Shown one piece after another: positions 43,714 through 55,649 of a stretch of DNA of 64,000 nucleotides. Source of the stretch: Ascochyta rabiei (Eukaryota > Ascomycota > Dothideomycetes > Pleosporales > Didymellaceae); contig NC_082406.1 of assembly GCF_004011695.2 (NCBI RefSeq), positions 806,001 through 870,000 of the forward strand. Reading direction: 5' to 3'. The notes beneath the pieces were generated by a model that saw only the letters and a list, made by a program, of their open reading frames with translations, was not told the DNA's origin and searched no databases. Position 1 is the stretch's first letter; each line of letters begins with the position of its first letter. A program made the position numbers and the translations under genes.

Positions 43714-45896
43714 TCAACCGCGGTCTTTTGCTTTCACACTGGCCTTGATGATGTCCGCCGCCTTCTCAGCAATAGCATAGACAGTAGTCATGGTGTGAGT
43801 CGCCGGCAGCATTGGAATCACACTCGCATCCACAATCCTCAGTCCGTTGATGCCATAAACTTTCAAGTTGCCATCCACGACACCACCCTCTTCTCTCTTG
43901 CCCATCTTACAGGTTCCGGCAGGGTGCCACACTGTGCTCGCGCCACCCCTCACGAACTGGTCAATGTCCGCATCGCTGGTCACATTGGCACCAGGTACGA
44001 CCTCAAAGGGGTTGAGTTCGGCAATCGCGGGCTGCGAGACGAGTTTTCGCACAAAGCGCACGCCTTCGCGTAGCAGGGCCGTGTCGATTGGGTTGCGGAG
44101 GAAACCGGCATCGGCAATAGGAGCGTCGAATATGCTACTCGAGGAGGCTTTGACGCTGCCGCGGGAATAAGGGTGTTGGAGTGCAAGGACAGCTAAGCCA
44201 TCTTGAAAGATGACCTCCATGTAAGCCGCGTCTTTGGCTGTGAGTTTAGCGTTCAGCGAGGCGTACTGGGCCTCGTAGCCAGCAGCGACTTCTGAGGGAG
44301 TGTTCGGCGGCAGGGATACAGAGGCCTTGGATGTGGTGGCCAGAGTGTGAATTGAGGCACTAGCGTTGGAGTAAGTGGAGAGAGGGAGGAAGAGCAGGAA
44401 GTCTCCCGTTGGCGACGCCAGGGGACCACCCTTTTTGGCATCGTATTGTGCTCGGGCTTCGGCGGCGAACGTTGCGTTGGAAGTTAGCTCGCTGTTGATG
44501 GCAACCGTGGTGTTGACTACGTTTTTGCATTAGCATGAATGTATGAATCATTGGACCGCAACACATACTGGTGTTAACGACTGCAAGGAAGACGTGGTCG
44601 TGTAGGTTCTGACCGACTGCAGGAAGATCAAGAACAGTGGGAACATTGATTTTTGACAGAAGTGCCGAATCGCCGATGCCAGAAAGTTGCAAGAGCTGGG
44701 GTGTATGCAAGGTTCCAGCGGCAAGAATGACTTCTCGCTTTGCATTGATAGTCTGAAGTGACGCGTCGGCCGAAGCGGCAAACTGTGTTTCATCAGTCTC
44801 GGAACAGTGGGTGGCTTGAGCTATGCCTACCTCGACACCATGAGCCTTGAGCGTGCCATTGCCGCCTGAGGTCAAAACTCTAGTCGCTTGCTGACCAGTG
44901 ATCAGATGGAGGTTCTGTCGTTTTGTGGCCGAGTCGTAGTAAGCTTCTTCTGCGGAAGAACGTTCGTACTCAGTAGGGTCCATGTTGTGTGGGCAGAAGT
45001 AGCCACCGATTGCGTTACCACCAGCTTGATCCTTGGTGATCGGAATATTGAGGCTCTTGGTAGCTTCAACCAAATTTTCTGTGTCGCCGTCAGCTCCAGA
45101 TAGAAACGAATATAACGCGCGTCTGTCACTCACTGGTTGTAGGCCAGAAGAATGGAGAGTAAGTCGAGTGCATCAAGCCCTTGTAGCCGTGCGCATTTTT
45201 GTCCACCGTTATGCTGTATTCCTTCTGGATCTTCTCGGTCGGCGGCGTAAAGATCTCGTTCTGCAATTATGAGCGTTTGGTGCAGACCAAGTTTTGAGGA
45301 GAACATACCTTCTTGAAGTAAGGCAGCAAGCTGTTCCAGTTCCATCCTTTATTGCCGAGTGTCTCCCAAGTATCGTAATCCGACTTGGAGCCGCGATCGA
45401 AGACCATGCGATTGAGCTTGGTGGAGCCACCAACGATCTTACCTTGAGCAATGGAAACATTGCGACCACCCAGATACTCGCTTGCGGCATACGTAATGTT
45501 CCAGTCGTATTTAGTGCCAATAGCTCCACCAGCAAGACCGGGAATTGTAACGAAATCTTCGTTCTGGTCACTATACGCCAGTCAGTAAAGCAAAATAGAT
45601 CTGGATTCGGCAGTCTTACAGCTGACCAGCTTCAATGACCAAGACAGTGGTGGCTAACGATATGTGAGTGCTGGCTGATGCGGGCGCTCCTACTACAACA
45701 TACTCGACTGCTCTGACAGACGGTTCGCGACAGTCAGACCAGAGGCACCGCCACCAACAATTACATAATCGTACTCGCTGAGGAGCTCGTCTGCACGTGA
45801 CACAAGATGTCCATTGAATAGAGGGTGGGCTAGAGCGGTGGATGCTGACAGTGCAACTGTCCACGACAAAAGGCTACACTTCGCCATCGACAACAT
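43714..45896 (-). CDS. Secreted GMC-family FAD oxidoreductase
   Basis: Six exons on the minus strand, 45896-45704, 45653-45620, 45570-45309, 45260-45134, 45078-44569 and 44516-43714, keep phase and give about 642 aa. A signal peptide (LLSWTVALSASTALA) is followed by the FAD-binding motif YDYVIVGGGASGLTVANRL (residues 42-60). GMC signature pieces follow: GKIVGGSTKLNRMVFDRG, and IGDSALLSKINVPTVLDLPA with AVGQNLHDH. The C terminus has STVWHPAGTCKMG with the catalytic His (about residue 573) and ATHTMTT with the second active-site position. Enzymes of this group (aryl-alcohol oxidase, glucose oxidase/dehydrogenase, choline-dehydrogenase-like) oxidise alcohols or sugars outside the cell. The substrate cannot be read from sequence. 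Multiple NxT/S sequons fit secretion. Confidence 0.92.
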
Positions 45897-47624
45897 GGTG
45901 AAAAATAATAGAAAGGGGTAAGGATTGTGGGAAGGTTGCAGTGCTCAGCTGCAATGTCTAGCTCTGTCATGGCCGTGCATATAGGGCGTCTTTATACATC
46001 TAGCATTGCAATCCGCCGTAATGCAACCGACAGGGCGGCTTGTCTATGCCCGCGTTGGTGAGGCCATTGCACCTAAGCGAAGGCGTCCAGATCATGGCCG
46101 CTGTATCGCCTGCGTCTTGCTCATGGCACCATCAGATTCGAGGTTCTTCACTGAACCGTAATAACGCCGCCCATGCGTTCGCAGCATTCACAACTGCCGG
46201 TACGGGTTACTGGTAGATTAGTTCCAGGGGCTGTGCTGCGGGAGCGCGAATCAAAGCCACCGAATAAGACCGAAACGCAACAAGCAAGGCTGACGTACTT
46301 TAGGTTCTCGAAACAAAAGCAGGGATGAGCGCGATGCGAGCAACCGAGGTTGTCGGTTCTACCGTCACGTGCAGTCACGGCTAAATGTCTACGTGCGTTT
46401 AACTGTGCGGTATCCGACGTAGTGTAGCCATTTCTGAACTGCTTTGTAAACCAATCCGGGACCAAGTCTTATTAAACAGCGTCTTGGTTACCTTCCGCAA
46501 AAAGCTGGTTTGTTCTGCTGGATATTACCACTGGCAGCGAGTTCATTGAAACTATTGTTACCTTGAAGTTCGGAGATCGGCGCCTGAGAGCCAGTGACCT
46601 CTCGACCCGGCTCATGCACCGCAAGCTCGGCCTGCTTCACACGGAACACGCCTCAATACTTTCTCTAGGCAACCATAAAGCCGATTACAATGGGTACGAC
46701 GGCAGTAACTCCAAGCCTCTGCCATCAAATAATTCAGATAACAGTAAAAAAGTGTTAAGGGTGTTGCCAACCTGACTTCCAGACTTGACCTAGAGTATAG
46801 ACTGTAGGGTCGGTTTAAACGCGCGGAAGCTCCTCCAGAATTCAGGCCGAAACTGATCCGCTCTTAGTGCACTATGGTAAGTCTGTTGCAGGGATATCCT
46901 GCCAAGCACGAATTCTATTGGGCTTGATCCCCGAATTAGCGGAATGTAAAAAGACGACATGCGCTAAAGTTTAAACAAGGGAGTATAGTGGCCTCCAGGT
47001 CGAACGCGGTATGCGGTAGCGAGTAGTCTGCGGTTGGATTGGCGCTTTTGCAAAATATGAAAACGGCATTTAAGTTCAATCGCAGAAGGCTAGGTACCAA
47101 CGGCATCATGCCACGCTAACCCAAAGGCTTCTTTGAAGATACTAGAAGCAGCCTCGCTGGCTTCTCGAGCGTCCGGGCTGCATGGCCCGGTCCGGATAAC
47201 GACATCAATCGAGATGCTCGTACTGGCTTTAAACTGGAGGATGTCTTAGCCGCCCAGTATCAAGCTACCAGAGAGGTCCCTTCATCGAGGTAAACAAAGA
47301 GAGGAGAAGAAGAAGCGAGGTGGGAAATGAGTTACGCTGTACAAATTAGCAGAGGCCGGCAAGCAGTGGAGGTGCGGAGTCTCTATCCAGCCTGAACATA
47401 CCTTCCACCAATTAAGGATCTTTTCAAGCAAGCCTTGATGATTGATAACTTAGACACACTTACATACACAGATTAGAAAGTACTATTCTTGCCGAATTGC
47501 TTAGTTACAGGACTTTTGTTTCACATCCAACGAAGATGTCAATTACTTGTCATTACCCCAATAAGTCGAGGTTGAATTCCGAGCTGCACGTGAGCCAGTG
47601 GTCTAACTGATATTCGAGCTATAT
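45897..47624. other. Intergenic interval
   Basis: About 1.7 kb with no supported gene. The part from 46780 to 47600 is richer in TA and TAG words and might include worn repeat DNA, but no repeat family or coding domain can be named. Confidence 0.4.
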
Positions 47625-48681
47625 TTATCTTTCTCCTTCTGAGATCTCGCAAGCCTCGACTCTGAACATGCCCTCCACAACCGGACAATCCCGACCCCAT
47701 TTTGCAAGGGCATCTCGGACCGCTTCTTCCACGCTCGTCATCTCTACACCCACAAGGTCGTTCTCTGTCAGGTGACTGAAATCGCCCCCGCTATCTTCTT
47801 CGTAGAACTGGTTGCTGACTGCCAAGCCTTTCATAGCTTTTCCTTCCTCCCCTCTTTCCAATGCGATTATTGCGTGTTTGTTGATCTTTGCCACATCGAC
47901 AGTCTCAATTGTAAACTCACTGTCCAGAGCAGACTGGAGAGCAGCCAAAAGTGTGTTCTGGGTAAGCTCGCCCTTAGCGAAAGGACATATGTAGACTGGT
48001 CGATTCGCAACAGCATCTGGGCTCCTTAACATGTTCCCTGCAGCTCGTGCAATGGTTGGCAATGGCGTCCAGAACAGCGGGTTGTTTCCCGTCCCATAGA
48101 TCCGCGCCTGCCGAGTCGCAATGTCAAACCCAGCAGGCCCTTTCATGAGCCACAAGTCGAAGAACGGTCCGCCGTTCAGACTTGTCCAGGTGATTCTTCC
48201 TGCCGCAGCGAGCTCTCCCAGATAATCTCGAATTCTGAACTTCGCACCGATGTAAGCTTCTGGCATACGGCGATACTGTGGACTCGTAACGTGTCCGACA
48301 AATTCGTTCGCGAAGAAGTACTTTACCCCTGCTGCTACAGCAGCATCGATGATGAGCTTTGATTGGTCGTATTGAGTGGCACCGCCGGTGATGCAGTTCA
48401 CAATTGTATCTTGGCCGGTGAATGCCTGGATGAGGGCCGATAAAGAAGTGTAGTCCGTGGTCTTGTGGGTGATGTTGAAAGGCTTTGATGGAACATAAGT
48501 CGAGGTGGGCCGCGTTATGGCTGTGATGTTGAAGCGTTGACCATCTTGTGAGAGCTCATTGATGATGGCATTTCCGACATTTCCCCCAGGCTACTCGTCA
48601 GTTGATCAGATGCGAGAGAGGAAGGGGCCGCAGCGTGGATGTCTGACTCACTCCAAGAATGGCGATGTTCTTGAGCTCCAT
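47625..48681 (-). CDS. NmrA-like / isoflavone-reductase-family NAD(P)-binding protein
   Basis: Two exons on the minus strand, 48681-48652 and 48590-47625, give about 331 aa. The ten-residue first exon (MELKNIAILG) joins across a 61-nt intron to PGGNVGNAIINEL and completes the G-x-x-G-x-x-G dinucleotide motif, which fixes the start. Further on, NCITGGATQYDQSKLIIDAA and GVKYFFANEFVGH match the isoflavone-reductase/NmrA pattern, and TWTSLNGGPFFDLWL lies in the substrate lobe. Members are NADPH-dependent reductases or redox-sensing regulators in the cytosol. Which applies here is not evident. No neighbour explains its pathway. Confidence 0.88.
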
Positions 48682-49603
48682 ATTTCCGTTACGTCTCGAA
48701 GATGAACAGTGTTTGGTAAATCCTGATATTGATACAGGAAATACATGAGAGAATGAGACATGTAATACTTGGTCCTTTATCTACGATTTGATGTCTTCAG
48801 ATTTGGCTTGGGCGTGTTGTGACGGGTCGTCGGCACACATCATCGCCCGAGATGTGGTTGCCTGACGGCTGCCTATCCAGCCTCCACGCTGCAGGCACCA
48901 AGGCAACAGCTGCCTAATGCTTCGCGATGGCTTGGGATAAGTATGAACTGATCCCAGAGCTCTGTATATGTTGAACTTCGAGGTGGTGCGGAGAAGACGG
49001 TGGGTTAGCGCTGTTTACGTACGATGTCGGGGCAACGGAGAGGGGCTTGCGGCAAGTAGACCTAGAAGTTCAATTGCCGAAGAGACTGACAGCCGGTGTT
49101 CAGCCTCGATATCGTCAACCTCTTTTAGACATTCAGTCCAGTTGCAACATGGTAATTCGGTGTACAGGATTGTGGATGCTTGTTCGATGTATGACGTAGT
49201 TTTATTTTGGTGGGGCAGCTGCGAGGGAACTTACGACCCCGGAGCAACGCACAACACCGAAAGCTCTCGTGCAGTAACTCTGTGTAATAGCGCCATGTTT
49301 GGTCAATCGAGACCTTGGAACTGTAAGCAAACGTCCTGTTGCTTCAAAGCGGAAAGTTTCCACATCCAGATAGCTACTGTGCAACGGCAACTCGGTCCGA
49401 GATACGCCGGGTAAACGTTGCTTGAGGCGTGTTCAAGAGGGAACAATTGCCGCTTGTCGCAGTAAATACCTACTTATTCGCGGAGCAAGAGGCTAGTCTT
49501 TTGCTTCCACACCGCTGCAGTGACGACCTGCTTGAGCTCCTCCTTCTCGCTCCCCCTCCAAGCTTTACTTCACTTTTCTTCTTCACGATACCCTTTTATA
49601 ACA
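48682..49603. other. Divergent promoter interval
   Basis: About 0.9 kb between the NmrA-like gene (leftwards) and the 2-hydroxyacid dehydrogenase (rightwards). A 148-codon open frame at 48968-49414 has no coding-like composition or motif. CT-rich sequence just before 49604 is probably the leader of the dehydrogenase gene. Confidence 0.5.
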
Positions 49604-50703
49604 ATGTCCGAGCGCGCAGCTCTTCTAATCGGCGCTCTCGCCCACACAAGGAAAGAATGGGAAGAAGTCGCACAGGTTGCGTCGAAACTGCATGAGTACA
49701 CCAAGGGCGACCGTGCAGACTTCATCAAGAGATGCAAGGATGGTGAATTCGACGGTGTGTTTGCTCTCTACCGCAGCAATGATTCCAATCCTCTCACTGG
49801 AGATTTCAACGAGGAGCTTCTGGACGTGCTACCAAAGAGCTTGAAATTCGTCTGCCACAATGGCGCCGGTTACAACAACATCGATGTAGCAGCGTGCAGC
49901 AAGAGGGGCATTCAGGTGTCGAGCACACCGATCGCGGTTAACGATGCTACCGCCGACGTGGCAATCTTCTTGATGCTAGGTGCACTCCGCAACATCAACC
50001 AGTCGCTCCAGGCAGTAAGACAAGGTTAGTACGCCTGCCGTGCACGGAAGATGCTACTGACACAAGAAGGCAAATGGCGCGGCAACTTCGCCCTCGGTCA
50101 CGACCCTAAGAACAAAACACTCGGTATCTTGGGAATGGGCGGCATCGGTTCAGCGGTCGCAACCCGCGCGAAAGCATTCGGCATGAAGATTCAGTACCAC
50201 AATCGCAGACGGCTGCCTCCCAACGAGGAGAATGGCGCGACCTACGTGACCTTCGAAGAGCTGCTGAAGACATCAGACGTTCTTAGCCTGAATCTAGCGC
50301 TCAACCCCAAGACGAAGCACATTATCGGCAAGCCGGAGTTTGGCCAGATGAAGGATGGCGTCATAATAGTGAACACTGCGCGAGGGGCTCTGATTGACGA
50401 GGCGGCGCTGGTGGACGCGTTGAAGAGCGGCAAGGTCTGGACAGCCGGGCTAGATGTTTTTGAAGAGGAGCCCAAGATCCACCCAGGGCTGCTGGAGTGT
50501 GAGAATGCAGTCCTGCTTCCGCATGTTGGAACAGCGACATTTGAGACACAGGTAAGTTTGGCTGGTAAATTCACACGCAAAATTGATGCTGACTTCTTAA
50601 GCGCGATATGGAGCTACTAGTGCTGGAGAATTTGACTTCGGCAATCAAGGATGAAAAGCTGATAACGCAAGTGCCGGAGCAGAAAGACAAGGCGAACTTG
50701 TGA
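49604..50703 (+). CDS. D-isomer-specific 2-hydroxyacid dehydrogenase (glyoxylate reductase-like)
   Basis: Three exons, 49604-50024, 50070-50551 and 50602-50703, give 334 aa. The family reduces 2-keto acids such as glyoxylate or hydroxypyruvate with NAD(P)H. Seen: substrate-lobe VCHNGAGYNNIDVAAC, nucleotide-binding LGILGMGGIGSAVA, and the catalytic triad: Arg in VNTARGALIDE, Glu in LDVFEEEP and His in LLPHVGTAT. Length is normal. The intron borders restore GKWRGNF and RDMELLVLENL, conserved in fungal members. The start follows a CT-rich leader and gives a typical N terminus. No targeting signal is obvious, so it is probably cytosolic or, as for some fungal relatives, mitochondrial. Confidence 0.93.
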
Positions 50704-51647
50704 CCTCGATTCGCGTGCAGTACGAACCTGCAGACAAGGATGAGCGAACACATCTACGCCCATCTCGTGACCATACATAGATGAATGAAACATGTACCGG
50801 CATTTACGAACATTCCCCACACTGTCACGCTGAAGCGGAGGGAAGATCCGGGGTCGGTGTTTGAGATGATGTGGAGAGGAAGAGAACGCCTCCCGCACGC
50901 GCTCCGCCGCGGCAACTTCGGCGTTTGAGGTTGTATTTCAACAACACGGGAACTAGTTCAAGGTACCCGGGCGACGACAGTGAATTCTCTGCGGGCATTC
51001 ATATTTGTGAAGAGTCGAGAAGGAGGCTACATCAACCATACCGCTGATATCGAGGTGGAAGAGACTCGAGGCGGGAGAGACTCAAGGAGGAAAAAGCTTG
51101 GGTGTTCCCAACGAGCCAAGAGGCCAAGACAAAGTTAACTCGCCAACCAGGTGCCTCATTCTGACCAAGCAACGCCAGACGGAATCAAGCAGCCAGCCTC
51201 CAAAAACCTGCCAGGTTGCTCTCGGCTTTGTTCCGAGCGCAGTCGCCGTATGCTTGGTTCGATGCAGAGCTATGCAACGTTATCAACAGCTATGATGAAA
51301 CGTCGGGATTTTTCTTACGATGTCGGCATTTGATGGTTTGACTGGAGGAAGAACTGCTCACCGCAGATGCTGCTCCACTGCTTGGAGACCCCACAGCATT
51401 CCCCACGTCATGTCGCTTTCGCGCTATGCTATGCCGACCCACCATATGGAGTAGTGGTCTAGCGTTGTCGTGCAACTTGCCGGAGAGCGGAATATAAATC
51501 CTTGACGCTGTCCCTTTGGTGTTTGATTGATCATCACGCTCTGCTTTCGCAATCAACTTGGCTGTTCGCTGGCTCTTGTCGCCATTCACTGCGTGACTTG
51601 AAGACGTTTTCAACCAGCTACCAACGTTGCCTCGACACTCTGCAACC

Positions 51648-53539
51648 ATGGCAAAGTTTGACCTCTCTGCGGTATGGCGCGATATCGTAGCCTACCGTCG
51701 AGCCTACGTCCTCACCCTAGTGGCGTCCTTTGGTGGCATGGTAAGTGTGACACCTACAAGGGCTGCACGTTACGAAACTCACCACCACACAGCTCTTCGG
51801 ATGGGACACGGGCCTAATCGGCGGCGTGCTGACCATGGACGCATTCCAAGAGTCTTTCGGGCTCGATCCCCACAGCGGTGACTTCGCCAATCTGCAAGGC
51901 AACATTGTGTCGGTGCTGCAAGCAGGGTGTTTCTTCGGCGCTCTGGCGTCGTTCTACGTCAGCGACACGTTCGGCCGCAAGTGGGCTCTGATCATCGCGG
52001 ATCTGATTTTCATCCTCGGCTCGCTGATTCAGACGCTCTGCGCGCTGGGCACGAAGAGTCTGGCGCAGCTGTACGTGGGACGCGTCATTGGCGGGTTTGG
52101 AGTCGGCCTCATCTCAGCTGTGGTACCCACGTATATCTCTGAAAACGCACCCAAGGAGATCCGTGGACGCTGCGTAGGGACCATGCAGTAAGATATCCCG
52201 ATGCGCTGACCGGCTGACTAGCGCTAACCTTTAAGACTTTTTAATGTGACTGGAATTTGCCTTAGTTTCTTTGTGAACTATGGAGTCGAACTAGACATCA
52301 CCAGTCGTTACAACTCGGCCAAATGGAGGATTCCATTCGCGCTGCAAATGTTACCCGGCGTGCTGCTCCTGGCAGGCATCTTCTTCCAGAACGAGAGCCC
52401 GCGCTGGCTCGTGGAGAAGAACCGCATCGCCGACGCAGCGCAGGCACTGGCGCAGGTGCGTGGCAAGTCGACCGAGGACGCAGACGTGGTGCAGGAGCTC
52501 GACGATATCATTGCCGATTTCAACGGCCACGAAAAGATGTCCATGGTTGCGCAGGCCAGGTTGGCTTGCTCGAGCAAGAAGATGTTCTACCGCTCTTCGT
52601 TCGCCGTCATTCTCATGTTCTGCCAGCAGTGGACGGGTATGTTGAGCTCTTTGCAGAAACGGGAGACGGTTGTCGCTAACGCAGAGCTTGCAGGTACCAA
52701 CTCGATCAACTACTACGCTCCGCAAATCTTCCAGCAGATTGGTTTGGTCGGCAACGCTTCGAGGCTGTTCGCCACTGGCGTATATGGTATTGTGAAGATT
52801 GTGGTGACGGCCATTGGCCTGATGGCTTTCACTGAGCAGCTTGGGCGCAAGGTATGTTTCCAATCCAAATCCAGGTTCAGGGTGAATGAGCGAAAGATAC
52901 TGACAGCCATCAGTGGTCTCTCTTGATTGGATCTGCAGGCCAGGCGTTTGCCATGTTCTACATTGGCGTCAACCAGGCCGTGCACCCACCCAGCGGTGCG
53001 CTGGACGGTAACGCCATCTTTGCCATCATCTGCGTCTACCTGTTTGTCGTCTTCTACTCGTTCGGCTGGGGCCCGATTCCGTTTGTGCTCTCTTCCGAGT
53101 GCGCGCCCAACCACGTGCGCTCGCTCATCATGGCCGCCGCGCTGATGACGCAATGGGTACGTAGCCCAAAATCTAGATGGAGGTTGTTGTGGTCTAACGT
53201 GTATACCAGCTGTTCAACTTTGTCATCGCCAAGATCACGCCCATCATGCTGGCGCCCAGCGGCATCACGTACGGCACGTTCCTGCTGTTCGGATCGTGCT
53301 GCATCCTCATGGGTATCTACACCATCTTCTGCGTGCCCGAGACAAAGGGCGTACCGCTCGAGTCGATCCACATTCTGTTCGAGGGCAACATTGTAGCGGG
53401 CTGCGTCAAGGACACGTTCCCCGCGACGTCGCGGGCCAAGAAGCTCAAGAACACGCACTTTGCCGACGAGGTCGAAGATGTGGATGGCGGGGCGCCTGGG
53501 AAGAATCGCAGGAGCGTGGAGCATGTCGAGACTGCGTAG
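51648..53539 (+). CDS. MFS sugar-porter transporter
   Basis: Six exons, 51648-51740, 51793-52187, 52236-52636, 52694-52851, 52914-53156 and 53210-53539, give about 539 aa with twelve predicted membrane helices. Sugar-porter signatures are all in place: FGWDTGLIGG in helix 1, DTFGRKWAL in loop 2-3, GRVIGGFGVG, PTYISENAPKEIRG before the central loop, NESPRWLVEKNR, QQWTGTNSINYYAP in helix 7 and VPETKGVPLESI after helix 12. It sits in the plasma membrane and imports a hexose or related polyol/acid by proton symport. The substrate is not readable. A charged C-terminal tail follows. A 98-bp tandem repeat begins about 110 bp after the stop. Confidence 0.93.
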
Positions 53540-53655
53540 AAGAGGGTGGACGAATGTAGACGGAGATTGACGTTCAACTCGGAATAACAAGCTGTTATTG
53601 CGCACTTGCACTGTTCCAAGCGCCATGCTTTTCGAAGAGTTGGTGGAAGTGAGTA

Positions 53656-53905
53656 CCTTTATGACGTGAAGAAGACTAAGCTCTTTATAATAAATAACGT
53701 GCAGTATGGTAAGAACTATACTTCTTAAATAAGGGTTTATAAAAGTAAATGTCTTTTATAACATAAAGAGGAAGACTAAGCTCTTTGTAACGAATAACTT
53801 GCAGTATGTTAAGGACTATACTTCTTGAACAAAGGTTTATAGAAGTAAATGTCTTTTATGACGTGAAGAAGACTAAGGTCTCTTTGTAATCAATACCTTG
53901 CAGCA
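53656..53905. repeat. AT-rich tandem repeat, about 98-bp period, 2.5 copies
   Basis: Units start near 53658, 53755 and 53853. Each has TTTATGACGTGAAGAAGACTAAG-like, CTCTTTNTAA and CTTGCAGTATG-like pieces, then ACTATACTTCTT and GTAAATGTC. The copies differ mainly by transitions. It lies in the 3' flank of the sugar transporter and might include part of a degraded transposon end. Confidence 0.8.
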
Positions 53906-54431
53906 AGGTACTACCAGAACCAGCCTCTCTCGCTGCTTTACTTCGCCTCGCTGCTTTACTTCGCCTCACGATCTATGGCAGTCGGCGATGGAAGCAAGAA
54001 AAAGAGCGCAAATCGACCGAAGACACACACACACACGACCCTCTCGGTCCAGGGTGGCAGCCTCGAAGAAGCCAAGCAGCCTAGCAGCCAGCTCGATTCG
54101 GGTGATGTGGACTAGCAAGATGCCTGAAGACGACGTCGCACAGGATCCAGCATGACCTTGTGTGCATCAGCCATCTCAGACCACTGGCTGCTTACCTACT
54201 CGGCGGGTTACGAGGAGGATCCGCTTTTTCCCTTTTTGCATCTTCTTTTCTGGAAATCGGCAGGTGGATCCCAGGCTTCTCCCGGAAAGCGCTCTGATGA
54301 TCGCGCACACGCGGCAGGTGAGCCACTCGGCGTCGAGGTAATCATGGCATTTTTCTTTCTTCTTCCTGCACGCAAACGAAGATGCCACGTCTCTGGCGCA
54401 CGGAAGATCTGGTGCTGTTTTGGATGAGGCG

Positions 54432-54468
<37 letters not shown>

Positions 54469-55649
54469 CACTAGGGGAGGCGATGCACTGAGCGGGCCGA
54501 TGGTGTGGCGGTTGGGCGTTGGCATGGCATGGCTGTCCTGTGTTGGGTGGTCATGGAAGGGGAGGGAGGCCCAATGAGCCCCTTGGGCAGCGTGGACGGA
54601 ATGAGGTGGGAGTTTGGTTCACGGCGGTGGGGCAACGGGCGTGGGTGTTGCTGTTAGCTGGCAGGACATGAGTGCGTGCTGGGTGCTGGGAAGAGCTTGC
54701 AGGTCTCTCTCGTGCTGGAAGAGTCGTACATGACATGGTAGGCATCTTGCTCGGCGCACGGAGAAGGGAGAAGGGAGGACGGAGGTGGCGCGCATGCACG
54801 GCAGCAGCTTAGGGTTCAGTGGCCTACCAGCAGCTATGCGTAGTGTTGTGTGTCTGTGCCGGTAGCGTCATGGCGCTGATCGCAGCTGTCATGCCCCACG
54901 CCTACACGCCCGTTGCAATGCAGCTAGCAGGCGGCACGTCGTTTTGCTGTTAGGGCCGCACAATTGGATGCGCAGCGGCCTCACAATCTCACGCTCGCAA
55001 ATCTGACTCTCACGATACTCGTGAGCTTCCCGTCGTGCTGCCTCTCCACCTGCCTGGCTACCCACCTACACCCACCCCTCCTCGCGCCCTCGTTGCACGT
55101 CCTCGACAACTAGATCCCCTTTCGTCGTGCTCGCCGAGAACCTGTTCTGCGGCTGTCCGAGCGCTGCATCGTCCGGCGCCCACCCGTCGTCGATACACCA
55201 CCGTGCCCCGCCTCATTTGGCAGCTCGTGCGCCCCTCGGCACGCGTGTGCCTGGGCTGACCCTGCTCTGCTCTGCCCTGCCCTGCCCTGCCCTGCGGCCC
55301 TCGAGTCGTGCAAGTCGTGCAAGTCCAAGGCTTTCAGGTCGTCCAAGTCACTCACCCAAGAGCGCCGCAAAGTTGGGCCGGATCGTGGCTCTCCTGCGCT
55401 TCTCCCTCGACGCCTTCCTTGGGCTGCCCTGTCATCCAGCCCTGTCACCCACTTTGCCCTGCTCGCGGCCCTGCCCTGCCCTGCCCTGACGCCCTGACGC
55501 CCTGAGAGGCCCCCCGGTCGCCCGCCGTCATATACCGGCAGCATGTACGTCGTCCTGCGGCACTGCGAGGTGTCTGGCTTGGTCTCTGATTTCGTCTCGT
55601 CTGCGCTGCCTCTCTTTCCCTGCTTGCCTTGCTTCTCCCGCTGACAGTC
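53906..55649. other. Intergenic interval with simple repeats
   Basis: About 1.7 kb. It holds a (GCTT)9 tetranucleotide run at 54433-54468 and CCCTG pentamer runs near 55265-55292 and 55470-55500. The DNA is CT-rich on the plus strand towards 55640, as expected for the long leader of the downstream gene. No gene is supported. Confidence 0.55.

Noticed and set aside
48968..49414. 148-codon open frame in the promoter interval before the 2-hydroxyacid dehydrogenase
   Set aside because: No motif, no coding-like composition and a Cys/Ser-rich random look. It is probably a chance frame.
42451..53539. Possible secondary-metabolite or sugar-catabolism cluster (GMC oxidoreductase, NmrA, 2-hydroxyacid dehydrogenase, transporter)
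   Set aside because: There is no backbone synthase or pathway regulator, intergenic gaps are long, and strands are mixed. Nothing ties these genes to one pathway.
54208..54525. Minus-strand frame with a KQASKQAS repeat
   Set aside because: It is created by the (GCTT)n tetranucleotide run and lacks any conserved sequence.
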